Assembly: GCA_028282665.1 (NCBI GenBank)
Contig: JANQHN010000328.1
Coordinates: 1-46,539, forward strand
DNA: 46,539 nt
DNA from: Phycisphaerae bacterium
Lineage (GTDB): Bacteria; Planctomycetota; Phycisphaerae; UBA1845
Reading direction: 5' to 3'
Shown here: positions 20,442-30,101 of the stretch, in pieces
How the letters are laid out: each line of letters opens with the position of its first letter
Position numbering within the stretch: position 1 is the stretch's first letter
The notes under the pieces: model-generated
Told to the model about the DNA's origin: nothing
What the model saw: the letters and a program-made list of their open reading frames with translations, nothing else
Database searches by the model: none
Translations under genes and position numbers: made by a program

Positions 20442-20461
20442 TATTTTAGGCTGCTAAAATA
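20442..20461. promoter_or_regulatory. AT-rich perfect hairpin/palindrome upstream of kdsD
   Basis: tattttag-gctg-ctaaaata, 19 bp before the kdsD ATG; could be an operator or a terminator of the YdjY-like gene. Confidence 0.3.
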
Positions 20462-20479
20462 CGTCCCCCGGAACAATCT

Positions 20480-21532
20480 ATGAGCGACGTTCCCACAACC
20501 AGTACCCCCTCAAGCTCGTACGAAAAGTACGCGCCGCTCGACATTTCCAGCAGGAAAAAGATTGTCGAGCAGGGACGATCAATCCTGGCCCTCGAGGCTG
20601 AGGCGATACGCGAGGCGCAGGTTCGGTTGGGCGAGTCATTCGCGGATGCGGTGCATATGGTGCTTGCATGCAAGGGGCGGGTTTGTGTGACGGGTGTAGG
20701 CAAGGCCGGGCTGATCGGAAACAAGATCCAGGCGACGCTCGCCAGTACAGGAACGCCTGCGTACTCACTTCATCCTGTCGAGGCGTTGCATGGCGATTTA
20801 GGTATGGTTCGTGGTGAAGACGTTGTTATTGCACTTAGCAAGAGCGGTAGCAGTGAACTCGTTGAGCTCATGCCCCGTCTCAAGGCGACCGGGTGTTCGT
20901 TGATTCTATTGACCGCGAATCTCGAATCGAAAGCGGCCTGTGTCGCTGACGTGGTTTTGGATATTGGGGATACGGATGAGGCGTGCCCGCTCAGGCTTGC
21001 ACCGAGTTCTTCGACTGCGTCAATGTTGGCGATCGGTGACGCGCTAGCACTTACCGTGATGGAACTTCGCAACGTCCGGCCCGAGCAGTATGCAAGTTTT
21101 CATCCGGGTGGCGCTTTGGGGCGCTTGCTTACGACTTGTGAAGAATTAATGCGATCGGGCTCTGACTGTCCGCGTGTGGGCGACGAGGCGTGTTGCGGTG
21201 ACTGCTGGCAGGCGATCCTGGGGGCTCCTCGAAGGGCGGGGGCAGCCGTTATTGTTGATAAAAGTGGTAAACTTGTCGGCATTTTGACACAGGGCGACTT
21301 TTTTCGATTGTTCGGTGAATCCGGTTGGTCATTGGAAACGCCCGTGCGTGAAGTGATGACCAAAGGCCCGAAATCGATTGTCCAGACACGCCGCGTTATG
21401 GAGGCGGTCGAGTTAATGCGCGATCACGCGATCGATGAATTGCCGGTCGTGGACAACCAAAGTCGACTCGTGGGCATGATCGACATTCAGGATCTGATCA
21501 GTAAGGGCTATTCGGTTTTCGATACGCGTTAG
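20480..21532 (+). CDS. kdsD: Arabinose-5-phosphate isomerase (SIS domain plus CBS pair)
   Basis: GVGKAGLIGNKIQATLASTGTPAYSLHPVEALHGDLGM, ALSKSGSSEL, FHPGGALGRLL, two CBS repeats. Confidence 0.92.
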   Translation: MSDVPTTSTPSSSYEKYAPLDISSRKKIVEQGRSILALEAEAIREAQVRLGESFADAVHMVLACKGRVCVTGVGKAGLIGNKIQATLASTGTPAYSLHPVEALHGDLGMVRGEDVVIALSKSGSSELVELMPRLKATGCSLILLTANLESKAACVADVVLDIGDTDEACPLRLAPSSSTASMLAIGDALALTVMELRNVRPEQYASFHPGGALGRLLTTCEELMRSGSDCPRVGDEACCGDCWQAILGAPRRAGAAVIVDKSGKLVGILTQGDFFRLFGESGWSLETPVREVMTKGPKSIVQTRRVMEAVELMRDHAIDELPVVDNQSRLVGMIDIQDLISKGYSVFDTR

Positions 21533-21644
21533 TGTGCATTCCGGATCTGATTAAGAATGGCCCAAGTCAACGGGTTGAGAGGGGGACCCGCAGCGCTGGG
21601 CGACTTAAGCTTGTAACTGCAACAGAGGAATCGAACGAAACGTT

Positions 21645-22364
21645 ATGCGGCTTTCCATCATCATTCCGGTGTATAACGAAGTTTACACGCTTCAGGAAAT
21701 TATTCGTCAAGTTCTTGCGGTTGACATTCCGCTTGAGCGTCAGATCGTCCTGGTTGACGACGGTTCGACGGACGGAACGCGCGACTTGTATCCCAAAATA
21801 GAAGAAGAGTATGCGGATCTGGATCTTGTTATCAAGCTTCAGCCGGAAAACCGCGGAAAGGGCGCTGCGTTGCGCGAAGGCTTTAAAGCGGCGACGGGTG
21901 ACATTTTCCTGATTCAAGACGCCGATCTCGAATACGATCCGCGGGATTACCCGCGGCTTTTGGAGCCGATTCTCTCCGATCGAGCAGATGTGGTGTACGG
22001 ATCACGGTTTGTAGGCAGTGAAGCGCATCGGGTTCACCTCTATTGGCATATGGTGGGCAACAAATTCATCACTATGCTCTCGAACATGTTTACCAACCTC
22101 AACCTGACGGACATGGAGACCTGTTATAAGGTATTTAAAGCAGAGGTGCTCGAGGGTGCGAATTTAACGGCGAATCGATTTACTTTCGAGCCGGAGTTTA
22201 CCGCTTGGATTGCAAGAGGTCGCAAAAACGGTGGAAGGCGTTGGCGGATCTTTGAGGTGGGCATCCACTATGCCGGTCGTGATTATGACGAAGGCAAGAA
22301 GATCACTTGGCGCGATGGATTCCCCGCGCTTTGGACGATCATTCGCTGTCGGTTTTTCGGTTGA
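21645..22364 (+). CDS. Family 2 glycosyltransferase (dolichyl-phosphate-mannose-synthase-like)
   Basis: MRLSIIIPVYNEVYTL...IVLVDDGSTDGT...NRGKGAALREGFKAATGDIFLIQDADLEYDP. Confidence 0.93.
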   Translation: MRLSIIIPVYNEVYTLQEIIRQVLAVDIPLERQIVLVDDGSTDGTRDLYPKIEEEYADLDLVIKLQPENRGKGAALREGFKAATGDIFLIQDADLEYDPRDYPRLLEPILSDRADVVYGSRFVGSEAHRVHLYWHMVGNKFITMLSNMFTNLNLTDMETCYKVFKAEVLEGANLTANRFTFEPEFTAWIARGRKNGGRRWRIFEVGIHYAGRDYDEGKKITWRDGFPALWTIIRCRFFG

Positions 22365-22411
22365 TCCAATCCGTGACGAATCATGCACTTGCACCGGAGA
22401 ATTGACGCAGC

Positions 22412-23008
22412 ATGGAAGCGGGGGATGGACAGGTTGATGATCAGTACCTGATCCGGGCCGCACTTGGGGGCGACCCTGCTGCGCTCGACCAATTCATCAA
22501 ACGCTACGACAGGCTCGTCCGCTTTACGATCTACAAACGTTGCGGTCAGCTCTGCATGCGTGATCCTTACCTGCTTGAGAGCATCGCTTCAGATACCTGG
22601 GTCGGTTTCATTAATTCCATGCGAAAACGCGGACCAAATGATTTGCCGTTGAACTTGAGCACCTACTTGATTCAAGCGGCGCGAAATCGATCTACGGACG
22701 TATTGCGTCGTTCGAAAGACGAGTTTCAATCTTTGGATGGCGAGGAGACTGTGAGGGAGGTAGTGGCGGATGCAGAAGTCGATCCAGGCAAGATATCAGA
22801 TCGACTTGAAGAACTGGAAGCACTCCGGGAATGCGTAGCATCGCTAAGCCAAGAAGACCAAAGAGTTTACAGCCAGATAGAGGCCATCAGTTTGCGAAAA
22901 TGGAATGTTGCGGGGCAGGCGTTGGGAATTGCGGAATCGACATTGCGTTCTCGCTGGACCCGTATCTTGAATCGCCTTAAGTCCTGCATGGAAAGTAAGT
23001 TAGGTTGA
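22412..23008 (+). CDS. ECF-like RNA polymerase sigma-70 family factor
   Basis: Region 2-like DQFIKRYDRLVRFTIYKR...LSTYLIQAARNRSTDVLRR; region 4-like helix-turn-helix WNVAGQALGIAESTLRSRWTRILNRLK. Confidence 0.8.
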   Translation: MEAGDGQVDDQYLIRAALGGDPAALDQFIKRYDRLVRFTIYKRCGQLCMRDPYLLESIASDTWVGFINSMRKRGPNDLPLNLSTYLIQAARNRSTDVLRRSKDEFQSLDGEETVREVVADAEVDPGKISDRLEELEALRECVASLSQEDQRVYSQIEAISLRKWNVAGQALGIAESTLRSRWTRILNRLKSCMESKLG

Positions 23009-23097
23009 TTATTAAGAAGTTTCGCGCGAGCAGACTATGTGTACGACTCTTTGGATAGAGGGGCAAGTGATGCCTGCTGATTCGAAGGAGTTTTGTG

Positions 23098-23526
23098 ATG
23101 AATCGCGACTTGGAGCATTTTGACCGCATCGAAGAGCTTGGGCTGGAGTTGCGTAAGGTGGAGTCTGCGGGTGTCTTTGGTCGGACGATGGTCGACGGTC
23201 GGCAGTTGTTGCGTTCGCAGGCTGGTCGCGGCAAGTTTGTTGCATCGCTTCATCATTTGCGTTGGCTTTCAGTGGCGGCTTGTTTAGGACTTGCGGTTGG
23301 CGTTGGTTCGCTTATTCATCGCGTGATACCGAGCGATCCAACGGACGTTAGCGCGGTGGGTGATAACGTAGCTGTGATGGATACTTACAACCCTGGGGAT
23401 TTCCGTTCTTGCTTCGACGGCCCCAGTTCCAGCCTGACGAATGAATGTTCTTTCTACGACCAGGATTCGGACGGTGACGTCGACTTGGCCGACTATACCC
23501 GCTTCCAATTGCTTGCCGGTCGATAA
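23098..23526 (+). CDS. Single-TM protein with half-dockerin-like C-terminus; possible anti-sigma partner of the upstream sigma factor
   Basis: TM LSVAACLGLAVGVGSLIHRV; tail FRSCFDGPSSSLTNECSFYDQDSDGDVDLADYTRFQLLAGR; directly downstream of the sigma gene, with aaggag before the start. Confidence 0.6.
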   Translation: MNRDLEHFDRIEELGLELRKVESAGVFGRTMVDGRQLLRSQAGRGKFVASLHHLRWLSVAACLGLAVGVGSLIHRVIPSDPTDVSAVGDNVAVMDTYNPGDFRSCFDGPSSSLTNECSFYDQDSDGDVDLADYTRFQLLAGR

Positions 23527-23550
23527 AGAGCTAATTTACCCGCGTCTGAA

Positions 23551-25515
23551 TCATTCCTCGTATGATTGCGGACTATTTTTTTCGGTAGGGTTTGCTTCGC
23601 GCACTTCTTCGATGTGCGGCTCGGCTGCAGCTGCGATGAGTGGTGGAACTCTGTACACTGGCTTTCGTCCAAAGATCAGCAGGAACGCAAACAGGACGAA
23701 ACAACTCACCCCCAGGCCGAGGTACCACGGTTGGTTCAGGTAGCTTACCAGTAGATCACCCACGAAGATCGAAACTACGGCAGTGATCAACGCATAGGGG
23801 ATCTGCGTCCAAACATGCTCTTCGTGCGGGCACTCGGCCGCTATGGAAGAGAGCACTGTGGTGTCGCTGATGGGTGAACAATGATCTCCGAAGATGGCTC
23901 CGGCCAGCACGCTGCCCACTGATGCGTAGAACAGTTGCAGTGCGGTATCCGTTGCTAGCGGGGCTGCAAGGTTTGCAGCTACTTGCACGACCAGCGGACA
24001 GAGTATTCCCATCGTGCCCCATGAGGTTCCCGTTGCGAAAGATACACCCGCCGCGGACAGAAATACCAGTGTGGGAAGCCACTTGGCCTCAAGATTCATC
24101 GTTTGTAGCTTGGCCGTGACGACTGCCCCCAACTCCAGGTCTTGAGAAACTGCAGAGATCGCCCACGCGAGGACCAGAATGACAACGGCAGGGAACATGC
24201 GAGACATCCCATCCAGTCCAGCCTGCATGGTTTCGCCCAAAGAGCAAGCACGTGCCATTAAAGCTAACGTTGCTGCCACAAATGCCGAAGCAAGTGCGCC
24301 GTAAAGAATCGCAATATACGAGTCGGAGTTTCCAATGATGACTGCTCCGCGCTCGAACCAGGGCTTGGCAGGCCAGCCTGGATCGACGTGTGTGCCGATT
24401 CGTTTGATTTCGGCAACGGTATCCGGGCTGTGAATGCCGGTTGCCCACAGTACACCAAGCGTTGCGCCTACTAAGACGAGAATAGGAAGGAGTCCGAGTG
24501 CCCAGCGAGGTTCAGGCTGCTTTGCATCAACCGTCTTGGTGATAAGCTGGTGTTTGGTGGTCAATTTTGACCGTGCGCGGAGCTCAGACCGTTTCATCGG
24601 CCCGAAGTCCAACCCCGTGAGTGAGACCAAAAACACCAAAAACAGCGCGAGAAGCGGATAAAAGCGGTAGGGGATACTGTTAACGAACACCCAGAAGCCG
24701 CTCGCACCCTGGAGGTAACTCAAAGAGGGGTCTGTGTCGATAGGTAGGGCGAGCAACCCTTCTCGGATGAAGCCGATTTCAAAGCCTACCCACGTACCAA
24801 TCAGTGCGATGGACGCGACCGGAGCTGCCGTCGAGTCAACGATGTACGCGAGCTTCGCACGAGATAGCTTTACTTTGTCGAACACAGAGCGCATGGTGGG
24901 ACCGACGACCATCGTGTTGGCGTAATCATCGAAGAACACGACGAGTCCGGCGAAGTAGGCGGTGAGTGCCGTTCGGATGCGAGAGCGAGCTTTCCCCGCG
25001 ATCAACATGACGAGCCCGGCGGTTCCACCGCTCGCGCCTATCACACCCACGGTGAACCCGATGACCAGTGTAAAGACGATGATCTTGACATGGCCTGCGT
25101 CCACGATACTTCTTTCAATGACGTAGTTTTCAAAACATACACGAATGCCCGCAATCACACCTTCGAAGGAAAACACTTCGACGCCGGGATGCAGGTAGGG
25201 AATCAACATGAATGCGCCGGTGAGAGTGCCGGCGATGAGTGCGGGGATGACCTGCCTGAAGATTACCGCGAGGATGATGGCGAGCAGGGCGGGCGAGAGT
25301 ACCCACCAACCGTAACGTTCTGCAGCGGGTACCTTGGTGGCTGACTGCACCGGCGATTCGCTCGTATTATTCGATACTTCATCGCTTGCGGCTGGTGTGA
25401 CCGGTGTGGTTGGCGATGATTGTGCGAAGAGAGAATGGCCGAGCCAGGCCAGCGCGATACAGGCTAGAATCGCGGGTAAAAGCCCATGGCTCCATGTTGT
25501 TTTCCTCGTATCCAT
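23551..25515 (-). CDS. NhaC-family Na+/H+ antiporter
   Basis: Multi-pass protein with VVFFDDYANTMVVGPTMR, GTSWGTMGILCPL and GDHCSPISDTTVLSS motifs. ATG at 25515 preferred. Confidence 0.9.
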   Translation of the reverse strand: MDTRKTTWSHGLLPAILACIALAWLGHSLFAQSSPTTPVTPAASDEVSNNTSESPVQSATKVPAAERYGWWVLSPALLAIILAVIFRQVIPALIAGTLTGAFMLIPYLHPGVEVFSFEGVIAGIRVCFENYVIERSIVDAGHVKIIVFTLVIGFTVGVIGASGGTAGLVMLIAGKARSRIRTALTAYFAGLVVFFDDYANTMVVGPTMRSVFDKVKLSRAKLAYIVDSTAAPVASIALIGTWVGFEIGFIREGLLALPIDTDPSLSYLQGASGFWVFVNSIPYRFYPLLALFLVFLVSLTGLDFGPMKRSELRARSKLTTKHQLITKTVDAKQPEPRWALGLLPILVLVGATLGVLWATGIHSPDTVAEIKRIGTHVDPGWPAKPWFERGAVIIGNSDSYIAILYGALASAFVAATLALMARACSLGETMQAGLDGMSRMFPAVVILVLAWAISAVSQDLELGAVVTAKLQTMNLEAKWLPTLVFLSAAGVSFATGTSWGTMGILCPLVVQVAANLAAPLATDTALQLFYASVGSVLAGAIFGDHCSPISDTTVLSSIAAECPHEEHVWTQIPYALITAVVSIFVGDLLVSYLNQPWYLGLGVSCFVLFAFLLIFGRKPVYRVPPLIAAAAEPHIEEVREANPTEKNSPQSYEE

Positions 25516-25579
25516 CACCGTACAAGCCTTCCACAGGTAGGCGGAGGTCATGCTACACGCACCGGCGAGGCGATGTTGC

Positions 25580-25687
25580 TAGAACAAGTTCTAATCGGGC
25601 AGCGTTCGACACCACGTTTTGTACTTTAAAGAACTCGCCTTTAGGCGTTACGCTTTTGATTGAGGCTGTTGTATTTGTGGAGTATCG
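25580..25687 (+). repeat. Dispersed structured intergenic element, copy A
   Basis: tagaac-aa-gttcta hairpin, then aatcgggcagcgttcgacacc...ggcgttacgcttttgatt imperfect palindrome; aligns with 29871-29983 and 34912-35024. Confidence 0.6.
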
Positions 25688-25749
25688 TCTCGGTTGGGTA
25701 GGAGCGTCAACCAGAATGAGGTTATTAGCCTTCGCCGAGGCGAAGTGGG

Positions 25750-26328
25750 TTATTTGCCAGTTGTGAAATGGCGTGTTTTTTTCTCGGTCACCAGCATGTC
25801 GACGCGACGGTCTAACGGACCTGTGGGGACTTCTTCAACGACCTGGCATTCGAAGGCCAACGCACAGGCTACGCCATGAAATTCAGGATGGGCTAGGAAT
25901 CGATCATAAAAACCCTGTCCGCGCCCGAGTCGATTTCCGTTAGCGTCAAAGCCAAGTCCGGGTACGATAACCAGGTCGATCATCGGAACGGGGATGGGAA
26001 TGCCGTTGGCTGGTTCGCGCACGCCCATCGCTGTGATGCGCAGATCCTCGGTAAGCGAGCGAATTTCCACCGGCATGAGCCGACGTTGTTCCCAGCCGAT
26101 TTTGGGAGCAAGGACTTTTTTTCGCTCCTGCCAGGCACGGAGTACGAGTGGAGCCGTATCGACTTCGGTTGGTGATGAGAGAAATGTGAGAATGACGTTG
26201 GCAGTTTGGTATTCGGGTAGATCAAAGAGCAGTGCGCAAACCGTTTGCGACATGCTGGCGAATTGATTCGCGGGAATCGCGGCCAGCATTGTGCGGATTT
26301 TTTTGCGTAATTCTTTTTTAACCGGCAA
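25750..26328 (-). CDS. 5-formyltetrahydrofolate cyclo-ligase
   Basis: KKELRKKIRTML..., GLGFDANGNRLGRGQGFYDRFL. Confidence 0.92.
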   Translation of the reverse strand: MPVKKELRKKIRTMLAAIPANQFASMSQTVCALLFDLPEYQTANVILTFLSSPTEVDTAPLVLRAWQERKKVLAPKIGWEQRRLMPVEIRSLTEDLRITAMGVREPANGIPIPVPMIDLVIVPGLGFDANGNRLGRGQGFYDRFLAHPEFHGVACALAFECQVVEEVPTGPLDRRVDMLVTEKKTRHFTTGK

Positions 26329-26339
26329 ATTGCGTCCTT

Positions 26340-27692
26340 TTAAGACGAGTGCTCCTGATTATCGGATACGTTTTCACGCAGCGTCCTGAAATGCTTCAGT
26401 CGCTCTTGTATCGATGCTTCGGTACCTCGACCCGTGGGGGTGTAATAAACTTTTTTCACGCCAAGGTATTCCTGCTGTACTATACCGTCACCGTGGTCGT
26501 GAGGGTACTGGTAACCCTCACCCGATCCGAGTTGTTTCGCCCCCCGGTATCCGGTGGCTTTTAAATGAATGGGGACGGGGATGGTTCGCTGATTTTTGAC
26601 ATCCTCGCGGGCTGCCCAAATCGCTTTGGCGCTGGCATTGGACTTCGGAGCGCAAGCCAAGTAGATCGCTGCCTGAGCGAGTACCAGTTGGCATTCCGGC
26701 AGGCCGACGAAATTAGTGGCGTCTGCCGCTGCTTGAGCGATGACGAGTCCGTTAGGCGCGGCGTTGCCGATGTCCTCTGCTGCGGCGATGACCGTTCGTC
26801 GGGCGATGAATCGCGGATCCTCGCCCGCTTCCAGCATGACCGCAAGCCAATAAATTACCGCATCCGGGTCGCTACCGCGGATTGATTTGATGTAAGCGGA
26901 GATGGCATCATAGTGCCTATCGCCCGTCGCGTCGTATTGAATAGCCTTCCTCTGAATCGAGTCCGCTGCGACTTCAATATTGATGACAATATTGTCAGTG
27001 GCGTTCTCGATGGCTGTTTGTGAGAGGATCGCCACTTCCAGGGCTGTAAGGGCCCTTCGTGCATCACCGTCGGACATCTCAGCCAGGTGATCCAGAGCGT
27101 CATCATGAGCGACGACATCTAATTGGCCGAATCCTCGTTTTTTGTCGTCCAGCGCTCGTCTGAGTAACGTCTGGATGGCTTCGTTGGTGAGTGGTTTGAA
27201 TTGAAAAATCTGACTACGGGAAATGAGTGGGGAATTTACTGAGAAAAAGGGATTTTCCGTGGTGGCTCCAATCAGGATGATGACGCCGTCTTCCACATCC
27301 CCCAGTAGGACGTCCTGTTGCGCTCGGTTGAACCGATGCAGTTCATCAACGAATAGGATGGTGCGTTTCCCGTCGTTTTCGAGGAGACTACCCGCTTGTT
27401 CAAGTATGACTCGAACGTCTTTGACGCCGACTGTTGCCGCGTTTACTTGACGGAAGGCGGCGTTCGTCCTATTTGCGATGACTCTGGCTAGAGTCGTCTT
27501 CCCACAGCCTGGTGGGCCATAGAATAAGGCGCTGGACAGTCTGTCGGCTTCAAGTAGCCTGCGCAGAAGCTTTCCTTCTCCTAGAAAGTGTTCCTGGCCT
27601 ACGAATTCGCTTAGCGTTTCCGGGCGCATGCGGACTGCGAGGGGATGGGCTTGTTGGCGTTGTTTTCGGCGGTGTTCGTTGAATAGGTCCAT
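26340..27692 (-). CDS. rarA: Replication-associated recombination protein A (RarA/MgsA) AAA+ ATPase
   Basis: RPETLSEFVGQEHFLGEGKLLRR, ALFYGPPGCGKTTLARVIA, TILFVDELHRFNRAQQDVLL, IGATTENPFFSVNSPLISRSQ. ATG at 27692 (MDLFNEHRRKQ). Confidence 0.94.
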   Translation of the reverse strand: MDLFNEHRRKQRQQAHPLAVRMRPETLSEFVGQEHFLGEGKLLRRLLEADRLSSALFYGPPGCGKTTLARVIANRTNAAFRQVNAATVGVKDVRVILEQAGSLLENDGKRTILFVDELHRFNRAQQDVLLGDVEDGVIILIGATTENPFFSVNSPLISRSQIFQFKPLTNEAIQTLLRRALDDKKRGFGQLDVVAHDDALDHLAEMSDGDARRALTALEVAILSQTAIENATDNIVINIEVAADSIQRKAIQYDATGDRHYDAISAYIKSIRGSDPDAVIYWLAVMLEAGEDPRFIARRTVIAAAEDIGNAAPNGLVIAQAAADATNFVGLPECQLVLAQAAIYLACAPKSNASAKAIWAAREDVKNQRTIPVPIHLKATGYRGAKQLGSGEGYQYPHDHGDGIVQQEYLGVKKVYYTPTGRGTEASIQERLKHFRTLRENVSDNQEHSS

Positions 27693-27897
27693 CGTTTGAA
27701 GGCCTTTCGCGGATCCAATTATAGGGCAGACGAACCACGCTGTCCTGTCTGCCGTATTTGGGATATAAACCGGGAATGGAGGAAGGCACTTCTGCCAGGT
27801 TTGAATCACCTGCCGTATGCGTCGATAATCAAGAAGCGAATGGCGCCTTTGGCGCGGTCCGTGCGCTCGGGTTGGGCGAAAACAGAGGAAATCGACT

Positions 27898-29724
27898 ATG
27901 TGTGGAATTATCGGATATGTTGGACACAGGCCCGTCGTACCCATTCTGATTGAGGGGCTGAATCGGCTTGAGTATCGCGGTTACGACTCCGCGGGTGTAG
28001 CAGTGGTGAACGGAAGCGGGCTGGAGATCACGAAGGCTGCGGGTCGGATATCCGTGCTTGAAGAGATGATTGATTTCGAGTCGAAGAACACATTCGGCAT
28101 TGGACATACTCGCTGGGCGACGCATGGTGCCCCAAACGACACCAACGCGCATCCCCATATTGATTCGTCCGAGAAAATCGCGGTTGTTCATAATGGCATT
28201 ATCGAAAACTACAAATCGCTACGGACGTTTCTCGAACAGCATGGTGTGACGTTCAAGACGGATACGGATACGGAAGTCGTTGCGCAACTTATCGGCCACT
28301 TCTATGATGGCGACCTGGAGCGTGCAGTTCGTCGCGCGTTGCGTGAGGTATCCGGCACATACGGTTTGGGTGTGATCTGTACGGAGGAGCCTGGTGTGAT
28401 GGTTGCAGCTCGCAAAGGAAGCCCGCTGATTATCGGCGTGGGGCAAGGCGAGCACATTCTCGCTTCCGATGCTTCCGCGATTTTGAGTCACACTTCCCAG
28501 GTGGTTTATTTGGACGATGGTGAGATTGCGCGTATTGAAGCAGGCAACTTCAGGCTGACCACGCTTGACAACGTTCCTATCAGCAAAGAGACGGAGGAAG
28601 TCGAATGGTCTTTGGAAGAGATCGAGCGTGCCGGTTACGAGCACTTCATGCTCAAAGAGATCATGGAGCAGCCGGAGTCGATGCGTAACTGTCTGCGTGG
28701 TCGCATCGATTTGACCGAAGGCGCCGTACACCTTGGCGGTTTGGTGGATTGCACGCGTGAGTTGGTGCGAGCGAAGCGGTTCATTTTGACAGCATGTGGC
28801 ACTGCCTGGCATGCGGCGCTGGTTGGGGAGTATCTTTTCGAGGAATTCGTTCGCATACCTACGGAAGTGGAGTACGCCAGCGAATTTAGGTATCGCAATC
28901 CGATCGTGGATGATGGTACAGCGGTTATTGCGGTTTCACAGAGTGGTGAAACCGCAGATACATTGGCCGCGTTGCGCGAGGCCAAGCAGCGTGGGGCTCT
29001 CGTGCTTGGTGTGGTAAACACAGTCGGTTCGACGATTGCGCGAGAGACGGATGCGGGTGTGTACTTGCACGTGGGGCCGGAGATCGGCGTTGCGTCGACG
29101 AAAGCGTTTACGGGTCAAGTGGCGGTGCTCGCATTGATGGCGTGCTATTTGGGGCGGCGTAAGCATATGTCACCTGCCGCAGCGGCAGACTATCTGCAGG
29201 CGTTATCGCGTATTCCCGAGCAAATGCAGGAAACTTTGGATAAGGTTAACGTCGAATCCGAGAAGGTGGCGGAACGCTATTCGCAACGGAACAACTGGCT
29301 TTATCTGGGGCGTGGCTACAACTATCCCGTTGCGCTGGAGGGTGCGTTGAAGTTGAAGGAAATCAGCTACATCCACTCGGAAGGATTGCCTGCAGCCGAG
29401 ATGAAGCACGGTCCCATTGCGTTGATAACCGAAGGCATGCCCGTGGTGTTTATTGCGACGTCCGGTTTGCAATACGAGAAGATCATTAGCAACATGTGCG
29501 AGGTCCAGAGTCGCGGCGGAAGCGTGATCGCTATTGCCACGGAGGGAGACCACGAAATTGCCAAGCAAGCGGACCACGTGATCTACGTGCCACATACGAT
29601 CGAACCGCTGCAACCGCTGCTCGCATCGATTCCGCTGCAATTGATCGCCTATCACGCGGCTGTGATTCGAGGGTGCAACGTAGACAAGCCGCGCAACTTG
29701 GCGAAAAGTGTGACTGTCGAATAA
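27898..29724 (+). CDS. glmS: Glutamine-fructose-6-phosphate aminotransferase
   Basis: MCGIIGYVGHRPVVPILIEGLNRLEYRGYDSAG; SIS domains; C-term KPRNLAKSVTVE. Confidence 0.97.
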   Translation: MCGIIGYVGHRPVVPILIEGLNRLEYRGYDSAGVAVVNGSGLEITKAAGRISVLEEMIDFESKNTFGIGHTRWATHGAPNDTNAHPHIDSSEKIAVVHNGIIENYKSLRTFLEQHGVTFKTDTDTEVVAQLIGHFYDGDLERAVRRALREVSGTYGLGVICTEEPGVMVAARKGSPLIIGVGQGEHILASDASAILSHTSQVVYLDDGEIARIEAGNFRLTTLDNVPISKETEEVEWSLEEIERAGYEHFMLKEIMEQPESMRNCLRGRIDLTEGAVHLGGLVDCTRELVRAKRFILTACGTAWHAALVGEYLFEEFVRIPTEVEYASEFRYRNPIVDDGTAVIAVSQSGETADTLAALREAKQRGALVLGVVNTVGSTIARETDAGVYLHVGPEIGVASTKAFTGQVAVLALMACYLGRRKHMSPAAAADYLQALSRIPEQMQETLDKVNVESEKVAERYSQRNNWLYLGRGYNYPVALEGALKLKEISYIHSEGLPAAEMKHGPIALITEGMPVVFIATSGLQYEKIISNMCEVQSRGGSVIAIATEGDHEIAKQADHVIYVPHTIEPLQPLLASIPLQLIAYHAAVIRGCNVDKPRNLAKSVTVE

Positions 29725-29789
29725 TCGACGCATGATGCATGCCGGTTCGAAGCGAGGTCTTGGGGTCGGTCATGGCGGAAAGACGACAG

Positions 29790-29837
29790 AGTCCGAAAAG
29801 TCGCGCAACGCGCAGCGCGGCTTTTCGGACTTTCTTT
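29790..29837 (+). terminator. Rho-independent terminator of glmS
   Basis: agtccgaaaagtcgcg ... cgcggcttttcggact (one G-T pair) followed by tttcttt. Confidence 0.8.
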
Positions 29838-29870
29838 ATGTGCGGTCCTGACGTGAAGCTTTGGCGGTGA

Positions 29871-29983
29871 TTAGAGAAAGCTCTAACCAGGCGTAGCGTT
29901 TGACACCGTGTTTCGTGCTGCCGGCAAGTCGACTTTGAACGCTACGTTTGGATTGAAACTGCTATAGTCTGGTCCGATACTCG
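29871..29983 (+). repeat. Dispersed structured intergenic element, copy B
   Basis: ttagag-aaag-ctctaa hairpin; ccaggcgtagcgtt (29887-29900) pairs with aacgctacgtttgg (29938-29951) allowing two G-T pairs; core gtttgacaccgtgtttcgtgctg. Confidence 0.65.
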
Positions 29984-30101
29984 ATTTCTCCATACTTCGG
30001 TTATCATACTTGACTGCACATCTCGCTTTGTCTGCGAATCGTACGATTCAGGCAGGGGAAGGTACGGGAAAGCCTGCCGATTGGGGACGCAGTCCGGCAT
30101 T

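Noticed and set aside
27693-27897. Possible glmS ribozyme or 6S RNA between rarA and glmS
   Set aside because: Only two short hairpins (ggcagac/gtctgcc, gcgcc/ggcgc); no glmS ribozyme core sequence and no long arms with a central bubble as in 6S RNA.
27693-27944. 84-residue N-terminal extension of the rarA ORF overlapping the glmS start
   Set aside because: RarA homology begins at MDLFNEHRRKQ (27692); the extension overlaps glmS and has no recognisable motif.
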